A stretch of DNA of 7,174 bases from an uncultured Prevotella sp. (GTDB taxonomy: Bacteria > Bacteroidota > Bacteroidia > Bacteroidales > Bacteroidaceae). The notes under the pieces are model-generated. The model had not been told where the DNA came from. It saw only the letters and a program-made list of their open reading frames with translations, and made no database searches. The stretch spans positions 1 to 7,174 of the forward strand of contig CAAGFF010000215.1 in assembly GCA_900769055.1 (NCBI GenBank), written 5' to 3'. Numbering within the stretch: position 1 is the first letter of the stretch; the number at the start of each line of letters is the position of its first letter. The translations under genes were made by a program, and so were the position numbers. Below, one piece after another: positions 1-6,773 of this stretch.

Positions 1-56
1 ATTCTTCACTCTTCATTCTTCACTCTTCATTCTTCACTCTTCATTCCCAACCTTCC
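1..56. repeat. 14-bp tandem repeat overlapping a gene end
   Basis: Three perfect head-to-tail copies of the 14-mer ATTCTTCACTCTTC occupy 1-14, 15-28 and 29-42. A diverged fourth unit, ATTCCCAACCTTCC, occupies 43-56, and another ATTCC begins at 57. On the coding (minus) strand the unit reads GAAGAGTGAAGAAT. The array begins at the first base of the window, so its full length is unknown. The stop codon of the haem-motif lipoprotein gene (34-36) and its last residues (GNEE) lie inside the array. There are no spacers, so it is not CRISPR. It could be a simple-sequence tract or the edge of a dispersed intergenic repeat; this window cannot decide. Confidence 0.9.
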
Positions 57-1515
57 ATTCCATTCGTTTCTTGCTATTGATATTCCGCCTCATATCCTTC
101 ACCTCAACCTTCTTCTGAGTAAAGTCGGGAGTGTTGTATGAGAACATCCTTAACAAGTTGTCTTCACGAGGATTGCATTGTGGTAGCAGGAAAGGCTTAG
201 TTGAACGACCATTGCTATCCACCATGGCAAAATATATGCGAGTGTAGAGAGCATCCTCACGACGACTGGTGAAGAGATACCATCCTCCCCCCTTGCTCCA
301 ATTGTGAAAGCTATCGGTATCATCACTATTGGCATCACTCAAAGGCCACGACTTTCCTGTCTTCAGGTCGAGCAACCACAGGTCGGCTTCGGGATGCCAT
401 ATCGAGAAATATCCGTAGTCGAGCGTTGTGAACATAAGATAACGCCCATCGTATGACGGTCTTGGCCAAGAGATACTCTTGCCCATCCTCGCGGCACTCA
501 CAAGCGTATCCACTTGCTCGCCGAATGATCCATTATCAGGATTAAAGCCTATGCGACAAAGACTGTAACGGCTTTTATCATAGTATTTCTTGGGATCAAG
601 ATACGGGGCTGTTATATAATAGACATTACGTCCATCAGGAGAGAACACTGGGCAATTCTCCAAATTATCCTCCGTTGCCAATCTTGGGTCAACTATGGCA
701 GTATGGGTTTGGGGGTTATAAATAAAGATGTCCGACTTAGTATCAAAATACTCTATGCGCTTTTTAGCCGTGACATGGAATATCTGCTGTGTCTCGTTAG
801 TGCTGAAAGCGATATACTTGCCTGTGGGATGCCAGTTAGGGAACACCATTGGTCCTCCTAATGAGTCATTCCTAGATTTCATATAATCGTCTTTGCCGTT
901 ATGGCGTATTATTGTCGCGCCCTTCTCGCCTCGGATGTGCATGACGAATTCATCGGGATTAGTGGCATTGGGAGTATGACAATTGACACAAGTGCCCGCA
1001 ACTTCTGTTGTTCTGTATATTGCACTTTCTGTGAAGTCGGAAAGACAACGCTGGAATATTCCCTGTTTGCCGTAAATCTCATATCCAGGGGCCACCAATC
1101 GATATGTTATACCCCACTCCTTTATTGGTGTATTACTGATATAAATGTCAAATGGCAGGAAGCGAATCCACTTCCCGTCTTTCTCGGCAGAAACTGTTAT
1201 TGATAGTTTTCCTCCCCTATTGTCACTTAGCAATTTATGCCACTCGTCAATATCAAAGTCGGCATAATCCCCCTCACATTCCATTTCTCCCTTCATCGAT
1301 CCTTTCACATTCACCTCCATAGAAGTGTATTCCTCGTCCTCCATACAGAAATTGAGCGGAGCAATGTTCGAAGGAACAGTCACCCCACAATAGTCGGGAT
1401 AGATGCCAGGCAAGACATTCACCTGACTTGCAGTATCTCTCATGTCAGAGCAAGCGCAAAAGACAAAGCCCGACACTATCCAAAGTGCATTGAATATTGT
1501 TTTTCCTAAGTTCAT
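34..1515 (-). CDS. lipoprotein with CXXCH haem-c motif and PD40 (TolB-like) beta-propeller
   Basis: A predicted exported lipoprotein of 493 residues. I place the start at the ATG at 1513-1515 because MNLGKTIFNALWIVSGFVF followed by CAC-SD is a good signal peptide with lipidated Cys22. The frame stays open upstream to 1563, but that adds only 16 residues encoded by a hairpin and is probably artefact. Residues ~30-160 form an N-terminal domain I cannot assign (it contains IYPDYCGVTVPSNIAPLNF). CVNCH at 176-180 is a classic covalent haem-c attachment motif, followed by NPDEFVMHIRG with a Met and a His as possible distal ligands. Four PD40-like blades follow, near residues 225-241 (FPNWHPTGKYIAF), 288-304 (CPVFSPDGRNVYY), 350-368 (WPRPSYDGRYLMF) and 403-421 (FHNWSKGGGWYLF). 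Relatives are often annotated as TolB-like or cytochrome c biosynthesis proteins; a biosynthetic role is not supported by anything visible here. It lies downstream of the xylanase across a 95-bp gap and may have its own expression unit. Function unknown; haem binding is inferred from the motif only. Confidence 0.8.
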   Translation of the reverse strand: MNLGKTIFNALWIVSGFVFCACSDMRDTASQVNVLPGIYPDYCGVTVPSNIAPLNFCMEDEEYTSMEVNVKGSMKGEMECEGDYADFDIDEWHKLLSDNRGGKLSITVSAEKDGKWIRFLPFDIYISNTPIKEWGITYRLVAPGYEIYGKQGIFQRCLSDFTESAIYRTTEVAGTCVNCHTPNATNPDEFVMHIRGEKGATIIRHNGKDDYMKSRNDSLGGPMVFPNWHPTGKYIAFSTNETQQIFHVTAKKRIEYFDTKSDIFIYNPQTHTAIVDPRLATEDNLENCPVFSPDGRNVYYITAPYLDPKKYYDKSRYSLCRIGFNPDNGSFGEQVDTLVSAARMGKSISWPRPSYDGRYLMFTTLDYGYFSIWHPEADLWLLDLKTGKSWPLSDANSDDTDSFHNWSKGGGWYLFTSRREDALYTRIYFAMVDSNGRSTKPFLLPQCNPREDNLLRMFSYNTPDFTQKKVEVKDMRRNINSKKRMEWKVGNEE

Positions 1516-1537
1516 ACTAAATGTAGTTATGCAGTAA

Positions 1538-1561
1538 GAGCCGCGTCTCCCGACGCAGCTC
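1538..1561 (-). other. GC-rich hairpin in the xylanase/haem-lipoprotein gap
   Basis: Read on the minus strand, arms GAGCTGCGTC and GACGCGGCTC flank a GGGA tetraloop. All ten positions pair in RNA, with one U-G wobble; on the plus strand that position is a C-A mismatch, so the structure favours minus-strand transcripts, the direction of the genes. It lies 22 bp before the ATG of the downstream lipoprotein and is strikingly GC-rich within an AT-rich gap. The following bases (TTACTGCATAAC) are not a U-tract, so it is a poor intrinsic terminator. It could be a 5' leader hairpin, an RNA processing or stability element between operon genes, or a REP-like dispersed repeat. Confidence 0.7.
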
Positions 1562-1566
1562 ATACC

Positions 1567-1584
1567 TAAAGATAATAATCTTTA
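1567..1584. repeat. AT-rich inverted repeat
   Basis: Arms TAAAGAT and ATCTTTA (7 bp, perfect) surround a 4-base AATA spacer. The element is only 5 bp from the GC-rich hairpin at 1538-1561 and 27 bp past the xylanase stop codon. On the minus strand it includes TATCTTTA, one base off the Bacteroidota -7 promoter consensus TAnnTTTG, with a T-run (1597-1601) upstream as a weak -33 counterpart at slightly long spacing. It could therefore be an operator/promoter for the downstream gene, a weak hairpin, or chance in AT-rich DNA. The repeat is certain; any function is speculative. Confidence 0.5.
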
Positions 1585-1610
1585 CTAAGTATTAATAAAA
1601 ACCTAACTGT

Positions 1611-3824
1611 TTATTTTCCACTAAGGCCATCGGCAAAACCTGCATATGTGTGCTTGCGATAGTAGTTGCTATCCCAAAGACCTACAGGCTCGCCTCCACG
1701 CCAACCGCTACTAGCAGGAGCGTCGGTGGCACACCACTGGCAGATACCCCACTGCTGGTCGGCAGGGATAATGCGGAGATATTCCGATACGACAAACTTA
1801 TACATCTCAGCCATTGCTTTGTGCTGCTCCTCGGTAACGTCAGCAGTCTTAACAGTGTTACCAGCAGCGTCAACCAATCCCATGTCGAGCTCAGAAACGC
1901 GGCATAGTTTGCCAGAAGCAGCCATAAGCTCAAACATCTGAGTGATGTGCTTCTTCTTGCTTTCCTGAGTCTGAGGATTCATATAGCAAGAAATATGCAT
2001 CTGAGTACCGATACCGTCGATCTTTGTAACACCGTCGGCTTCCCAACGCTTTATCCATGCAATAAGGCTCTTGAGCTTGCCATTGTTGTCCCAATCACTT
2101 TCGAGGTTATAGTCGTTGACGAAAAGCTTCAGGTCGCTCGGTGTTCCACCGTTAGCCTCGAAATGCTTGCGTGCACTTGCCACTGCTGTGCGCACATAGT
2201 CGAGGTCGCCGAGGTAGTCCTGCCAGTAGAAGGCATCGCCGCCTACGTCCCATGTACCACCGGGCTTGTAGCCCTCAGAGTGCTGGAGAGCAAATACTCC
2301 CTCGCTATCGGGATTACCGCCAGAGATAGCCTCGTTGACAACATCCCAAGCCTTAACCTTGCCCTCGCAAGCAGTCATCATTGCGCCAATCCACTTGTCC
2401 ATAGCCCAAGTAAGGGTGTCCTTCTTCTCCTCGGGAGTGAGAGGAATGGTGTTGCCTGATGTGATTGTGTACCAGTGAATGTCGGCAAAGTAGTAGTCAA
2501 CTTTATTCTTGTTGACATTGAGATTGAATGCTATTGCCTTCATGCCATCACCCTCTGCAGGAATGGTACCTTTCTTCTCATAGTACTGCCATTCAGTAGT
2601 GAACGTGGGATTTTCAGGCAGCATCGACCAGTGCTTGTATCCTCCTGGCTCACCATGACATTGAGATTCACAACCAGCTTCTTCTGAAGCCTTATACCAG
2701 AATGATATCTTATATTCCTCACCACCAGCCCAGGTCTTGTCGGGAGTGTAGATGAAGAACTGAGTATCCCAAGAGTTGGCAGGATTAGCAATAGATGTAA
2801 TCTTGATACAGTTCTTTCCATCGGGACCGCCGGCGATAGGATTACCGGGTACATCGCCCTTGCCAGCCTCGCGCACCACGAAGTTGTCCATAGGCTGACC
2901 AACTTCCATAGAGCCATTGGTAACTTGGTCGGTAAAGATTTCAACAGCAGGAGCCTCCAACTTATAGAACTCTATCTTTGAAACATCAAGAACAGCATCT
3001 GCTGTCTGCGGTTTGAGAATAACATCATAATTACCACCAGCTATGCCAGGGAATTTTATCTCATATATCTGCTCGCCTTCCTCAACAGGGATAGCCGCCG
3101 TAATATTCTGGGCATCACCTCCCCAACCATTCTGAACAGTGAGCTGAATGCCATCAGCAGCCTTGCTGGAGGTCATATAGAGACGCACGAGATAGTCACC
3201 TTCCTTAAGAGAGTTCTCTCCTCCTGGGAAGATAAAAAACTGTGACCAGCCGCCAGTAGGTTCAAAGTGAATAGCACCGTTGATAACTGGTGGTTCGCAT
3301 CCCATAGGATAGAAGGGGAATGGGCCGTCCTGATAAGTCTTTGAAGTAACCAAAGTCTCCATCTTTGCATCTGGATCAATTTCCAATTCCTTGTCCGCAA
3401 TAAGTGAGCTGAGCCACTTGATAGGCTGCTGAGAGTGCCATGCAAGAGTGTGTCCATACACTTCCTTGCCTGCATCTGTGGCATTGTTGATGAACTCGGT
3501 TACAGTACCGAAACTCATATTACCCTTGTCATCTACACACGAAGCCATCTTCATGGCATTGCCAGTCACCAACTCGTCGAAGTTGGAGTTGGCAAGCGCA
3601 TAAACGAGCTCCTGCTTGTTGTAGTCGCTTGCTGCAAGAGCAAGTGCCACCTTGAAATTGGGATTCTTCGAGCGGTCAACATTATCCTTCAAAGGAGCAT
3701 AGTCAGAGAGATACTCATAACCTTCCTTCTGAGGATTGCCACCTTCATATACTCGGTCCCAAGTATCAGCACATGAAGCCAGTAGCATGGCTCCAAGTGC
3801 TGTGATTATTAATTTGCTTTTCAT
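1611..3824 (-). CDS. xyn10C: GH10 endo-beta-1,4-xylanase lipoprotein with inserted tandem CBMs (Xyn10C-like)
   Basis: A 737-residue surface lipoprotein predicted to cut the beta-1,4-xylose backbone of xylan. The ATG at 3822-3824 is chosen over an in-frame GTG two codons upstream; it gives MKSKLIITALGAMLLAS with lipidated Cys18. The GH10 barrel starts near residue 50 and reaches the strand-3 motif GHTLAWHSQQP (~124-134). It is then interrupted by ~290 residues with two beta-rich modules (~168-288 and ~298-456, the second resembling CBM4/9) and resumes near 461. The acid/base is Glu498 in WDVVNEA (codon 2331-2333) and the nucleophile Glu645 in RVSELDM (codon 1890-1892). VNDYN, GTQMHIS and the late QWCATD tryptophan are also present, so activity is expected. 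The usual ENEMK motif reads GNAMK (88-92), a change at the Glu that normally contacts the -2 sugar. A CBM insertion at this site is known for Bacteroidota GH10 enzymes such as Prevotella bryantii Xyn10C. It starts 14 bp after the XusE-like gene, indicating co-transcription. Confidence 0.95.
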   Translation of the reverse strand: MKSKLIITALGAMLLASCADTWDRVYEGGNPQKEGYEYLSDYAPLKDNVDRSKNPNFKVALALAASDYNKQELVYALANSNFDELVTGNAMKMASCVDDKGNMSFGTVTEFINNATDAGKEVYGHTLAWHSQQPIKWLSSLIADKELEIDPDAKMETLVTSKTYQDGPFPFYPMGCEPPVINGAIHFEPTGGWSQFFIFPGGENSLKEGDYLVRLYMTSSKAADGIQLTVQNGWGGDAQNITAAIPVEEGEQIYEIKFPGIAGGNYDVILKPQTADAVLDVSKIEFYKLEAPAVEIFTDQVTNGSMEVGQPMDNFVVREAGKGDVPGNPIAGGPDGKNCIKITSIANPANSWDTQFFIYTPDKTWAGGEEYKISFWYKASEEAGCESQCHGEPGGYKHWSMLPENPTFTTEWQYYEKKGTIPAEGDGMKAIAFNLNVNKNKVDYYFADIHWYTITSGNTIPLTPEEKKDTLTWAMDKWIGAMMTACEGKVKAWDVVNEAISGGNPDSEGVFALQHSEGYKPGGTWDVGGDAFYWQDYLGDLDYVRTAVASARKHFEANGGTPSDLKLFVNDYNLESDWDNNGKLKSLIAWIKRWEADGVTKIDGIGTQMHISCYMNPQTQESKKKHITQMFELMAASGKLCRVSELDMGLVDAAGNTVKTADVTEEQHKAMAEMYKFVVSEYLRIIPADQQWGICQWCATDAPASSGWRGGEPVGLWDSNYYRKHTYAGFADGLSGK

Positions 3825-3838
3825 TGTCACTAATGTTT

Positions 3839-4906
3839 TTACTTATTATAAATAGGTGAAAACTCCTCTACGGTCACACCAGAGCGCTGCCAAATGAGAT
3901 TGTCAGTAGTCTCTGCAGTGAAGCCACCGCCAAAGTCAACCTTGTATGACACGTCGATCATATCACGGTCTTTCTCGTTCCATGCCTTCTTGGCACCATT
4001 ATCTTCCCACTTACCGCTACCAGAAGCTGTTACGCCCTCGGTGAGAGAAGTGATAGTGCAGTTGTTAGCATCGTCGAAGGCGAGCAGAAGGTCTGCTGTG
4101 AGAGTCTTGGTAAATACCTTAGGATTACCCTTCTCATCAACACCCCAGTACTCGAAAGGATAGCTGACAGTGAGGATTGACTGCGAGAGAGTCTTTGTCT
4201 TAATCTCAATCACATTACGCTTCTCTACAGATGTAGCCTTGCGATTCTGAGTCTTCTGACCAATCTCGTCGTTAATCACGTCATTGCCTTCAGCAAGCCA
4301 AAAACCAGAGTACTTGTTGAGATACTTCACGCAATAGAGCACATAGTCCATAGGCTTAACCTTCCATGCACCCTCGTCAAAACGTGAAGGGGTAGCTCCC
4401 TCCTCATTAGGAGTACCTGCGAGGATACAAGTGAATCCCTTCTGACTTGTCATCACGAGTGGAATAACATACACGCCCTTGGCGGCATCGGGGTCATTGA
4501 AGAACGCATCGGTTAGCTGCACTTCAGTAGCGCCATTATATGTTCCGTTGAACTCAAGGTTGGTGGTAGAGAGTGTATAATAGCTCTCGGGCATTGCCTT
4601 GATGGGAGTACCGTTGGCAAAGGTAAGTCCATTGACGAGACTATTGTCAACAGCCACCTGCACACTGCCGTTAGAGCCGTTGTAAGAACCACCGAAGGTA
4701 GCCATTATCTTACACTTGTGCTGCTTGTCGAGCGTTGTGTCATATTCGTCATCTCCCATAACGAGTGTACGAACAGGATACTGATACGGGAAATATACAG
4801 TCTGCTCCTCGTAGTCGGGGAAATCCTTGTCGCCGTTCTCGCAAGAGGCAAAGCCCAATGCCAAGACTGCAGCCGACATATACTTAAATATATTATTCAA
4901 TTTCAT
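3839..4906 (-). CDS. xusE: DUF1735-type surface glycan-binding lipoprotein (XusE-like)
   Basis: A 355-residue lipoprotein: signal peptide MKLNNIFKYMSAAVLALGF, then AS and lipidated Cys22, with an acid-rich start to the mature chain (ENGDKDFPDYEE) of the kind seen on surface-exposed Bacteroidota lipoproteins. Residues ~35-155 resemble a DUF1735 domain (TVYFPYQYPVRTL near 37-49, closing with YVIPLVMTS at 146-154). Residues ~190-355 form a second beta-rich domain beginning KYLNKYSGFWLAEG, like the DUF4361/DUF5627 modules that follow DUF1735; I cannot tell which. No enzyme motif is visible. Its place between the SusD-like gene and the GH10 gene matches XusE of the described xylan core, where such proteins act as a second surface glycan-binding protein. 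Assignment rests on synteny plus domain type; ligand specificity is inferred. Junctions of 25 bp upstream and 14 bp downstream fit one operon. Confidence 0.88.
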   Translation of the reverse strand: MKLNNIFKYMSAAVLALGFASCENGDKDFPDYEEQTVYFPYQYPVRTLVMGDDEYDTTLDKQHKCKIMATFGGSYNGSNGSVQVAVDNSLVNGLTFANGTPIKAMPESYYTLSTTNLEFNGTYNGATEVQLTDAFFNDPDAAKGVYVIPLVMTSQKGFTCILAGTPNEEGATPSRFDEGAWKVKPMDYVLYCVKYLNKYSGFWLAEGNDVINDEIGQKTQNRKATSVEKRNVIEIKTKTLSQSILTVSYPFEYWGVDEKGNPKVFTKTLTADLLLAFDDANNCTITSLTEGVTASGSGKWEDNGAKKAWNEKDRDMIDVSYKVDFGGGFTAETTDNLIWQRSGVTVEEFSPIYNK

Positions 4907-4931
4907 AATCTCAATGTTAGTTTTTTATTAA

Positions 4932-6740
4932 TTACCATCCATAATTCTGCTGGAGATTGCTCCACTTCAATATCTCTGAGTAAGGTATCGGACAATAGTA
5001 CATATAGTCCTGATAGTTGCGCTGCTCAACGTCGATTACCTTATAGTCGAGAGTACCGTCTGTCTTGGTAGTGATGCTCACACCCTTGGCAGTCTCGTTG
5101 AGAGGAGCCAACCAGCGACGCAAATCCCAGAAGCGGTTGTTCTCGAAGCAGAGTTCGAGACGACGCTCGTTGCGGATAAGCTCGCGCATCTTCTCCTTTG
5201 ATGCAGCACACTCCTCAAGATAAGGATCTTCATTGTTGCCATTGATGTCCAAATCGCCAATGCCGGCACGACTACGAATAGCCTTGATGACATCGTATGC
5301 TGAGTAACCAGCACCGCCGACCTTTGCCTTAGGACCTTCTGCCTCATTGGCAGCCTCGGCATAGTCGAGGAAAATCTCGGTTGCACGGATTCGGATCTGC
5401 AAGTGGTTGAATGTTGAAGCCCCATCGTTACAGTTAACGTCGGAGCGGAGGAGCTTTCTCAGGTAATAACCTGTGACTGTTGATTTTCCGTTCTCCTTGT
5501 TAAGTCCGTCGAGAGTATTCGCATCCTCTGCCGTGTTGATGACAGTGTTGTTGTGTCCCATCTTTGCACCATTTACAAGGATGTAGGTAGTCAAACGAGG
5601 GTCGCGACCTGTATAGGGATTACTTGGGTCATAACCCGAACCAGCAGCAGTGATAGGCATACCATTTGCCATTGGGAATGCATCAACGAGGTTCTGAGTA
5701 GGATTAACACGTCCGCTACCGAAGATCGATGGAGGATAGTTGTCCTTCTCATAGCTCTGGGTCTTGTTGATGTTAGCACGCCAAATGATTTCAGCAGGAG
5801 CTTCATCGGCAGCACCGAAGTTGTTCAGGAAAGTAGTGTTGTCAAAAATCTTCCAACCATCACTCTGCATGTTAGCCAAACCACCGAACTTGGCGAGGCA
5901 ATCGGCAGCAAACTTGGCAGCCTCGGTGTAAGTGCAGGCACCAGCCTTACTGTAAGCAGGAGATGCTGCGAGAAGGGCGAGCTGAGCCTTGAAGGCTGCA
6001 ATGATGCGACCGTCAATCTTACCACGATGATGATCACCGAAAGCCTTGTTATATCCAGTCATATCTGCACCGATGCTGGTGTATTTAGCTGGAATCTCAG
6101 ACGCATTTGAAATTGACTTATACTGCTCGGGAAGATATTCCAAAGCCTTGTTCCAGTCGGCCATGATAAGGTCGTAGCACTCCTTGAATGTTAAGCGAGC
6201 CTCGTTGAAGTCAGCATTTCCATCCACATACTCAAGGTGCATAGGAATACCGAGCAATTCACCGTCCTTCTCAGCCATACCGGCATGAGCACGGAGGGCA
6301 TAGAAGTGATGCAGACCACGCAATGCGTAGGCATTACCGAGATAGTTGTCGATAAACATCTGGTTGACGCTTTCGTCGGTATATGACCACACTACCTTTT
6401 CAGCATTGGCAATCATGAGATTACAATACTGAATGGCATGGAAGGCATCGTTCCATCTGCTTACGGGATTCACTTCTGCCGTCCACGAACCAGTAGCCAT
6501 TTTCTTATAGCTGTTCGAAGCGTCGTTCGACACGGCATCGTCAGTTGCCAGGTCGGTTTGCGGCATGTCGCTATATGGCAGCACGAGATAGGCATTGTCG
6601 AGCACACCACGGGCAAAGTCGGCATCCTTATACATTGACGAGATGTCCTGGTTGTTCTCGTTAGCCGGTTCGAAAAGGTCGTCGCACGAAGCGAGAGCCA
6701 TCGTAGCTGCGCTAATTAGAATTATATTTTTCAGTTTCAT
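4932..6740 (-). CDS. xusD: SusD/RagB-family glycan-binding lipoprotein (XusD-like)
   Basis: A full-length 602-residue SusD homologue, within the family's usual 500-650. The signal peptide MKLKNIILISAATMALAS leads to lipidated Cys19, then DDLFEP. The N-terminal SusD region includes NAYLVLPYSDMPQTDLATDD and the TPR-like helix NAYALRGLHHFYALRAH. The C-terminal RagB/SusD region includes IRIRATEIFLDYAEAANEAE and IRNERRLELCFENN with FWDLRRW (522-543), both hallmark tracts, and the chain ends in NYGW. Family members cap the SusC barrel and hand oligosaccharides to it. It sits 33 bp after the SusC-like gene and 25 bp before the XusE-like gene. The xylan assignment comes from the adjacent GH10 gene and the order of the known xus core, not from the SusD sequence itself. 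No frameshift or internal stop is seen. Confidence 0.95.
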   Translation of the reverse strand: MKLKNIILISAATMALASCDDLFEPANENNQDISSMYKDADFARGVLDNAYLVLPYSDMPQTDLATDDAVSNDASNSYKKMATGSWTAEVNPVSRWNDAFHAIQYCNLMIANAEKVVWSYTDESVNQMFIDNYLGNAYALRGLHHFYALRAHAGMAEKDGELLGIPMHLEYVDGNADFNEARLTFKECYDLIMADWNKALEYLPEQYKSISNASEIPAKYTSIGADMTGYNKAFGDHHRGKIDGRIIAAFKAQLALLAASPAYSKAGACTYTEAAKFAADCLAKFGGLANMQSDGWKIFDNTTFLNNFGAADEAPAEIIWRANINKTQSYEKDNYPPSIFGSGRVNPTQNLVDAFPMANGMPITAAGSGYDPSNPYTGRDPRLTTYILVNGAKMGHNNTVINTAEDANTLDGLNKENGKSTVTGYYLRKLLRSDVNCNDGASTFNHLQIRIRATEIFLDYAEAANEAEGPKAKVGGAGYSAYDVIKAIRSRAGIGDLDINGNNEDPYLEECAASKEKMRELIRNERRLELCFENNRFWDLRRWLAPLNETAKGVSITTKTDGTLDYKVIDVEQRNYQDYMYYCPIPYSEILKWSNLQQNYGW

Positions 6741-6773
6741 AATTTCTGTTTTATTTATATTGTCTTCTCTTTC

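Noticed and set aside
1..56. CRISPR array
   Set aside because: The 14-bp units abut each other without spacers, and no cas gene is present.
1538..1561. Rho-independent terminator after the xylanase gene
   Set aside because: The stem is strong enough, but the bases after it on the coding strand (TTACTGCATAAC) do not form a U-tract; kept as a hairpin of unknown role.
1516..1563. Upstream start at 1563 for the haem-motif lipoprotein, giving 509 residues
   Set aside because: The extra 16 residues are encoded by the GC-rich hairpin and would precede a complete signal peptide that starts at the internal Met; a lipoprotein signal should be N-terminal.
1947..2459. Plus-strand open frame of 170 codons opposite the xylanase gene
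   Set aside because: It lies wholly antisense to conserved GH10 and CBM coding sequence, and its translation shows no recognisable domain.
3825..3830. GTG start two codons upstream for the xylanase
   Set aside because: The ATG at 3822-3824 gives a standard lipoprotein signal starting MKSK, and ATG is favoured; the GTG adds only two residues.
5553..6110. Plus-strand open frame of 185 codons opposite the SusD-like gene
   Set aside because: It is antisense to a full-length conserved SusD gene and the translation resembles no family I know.
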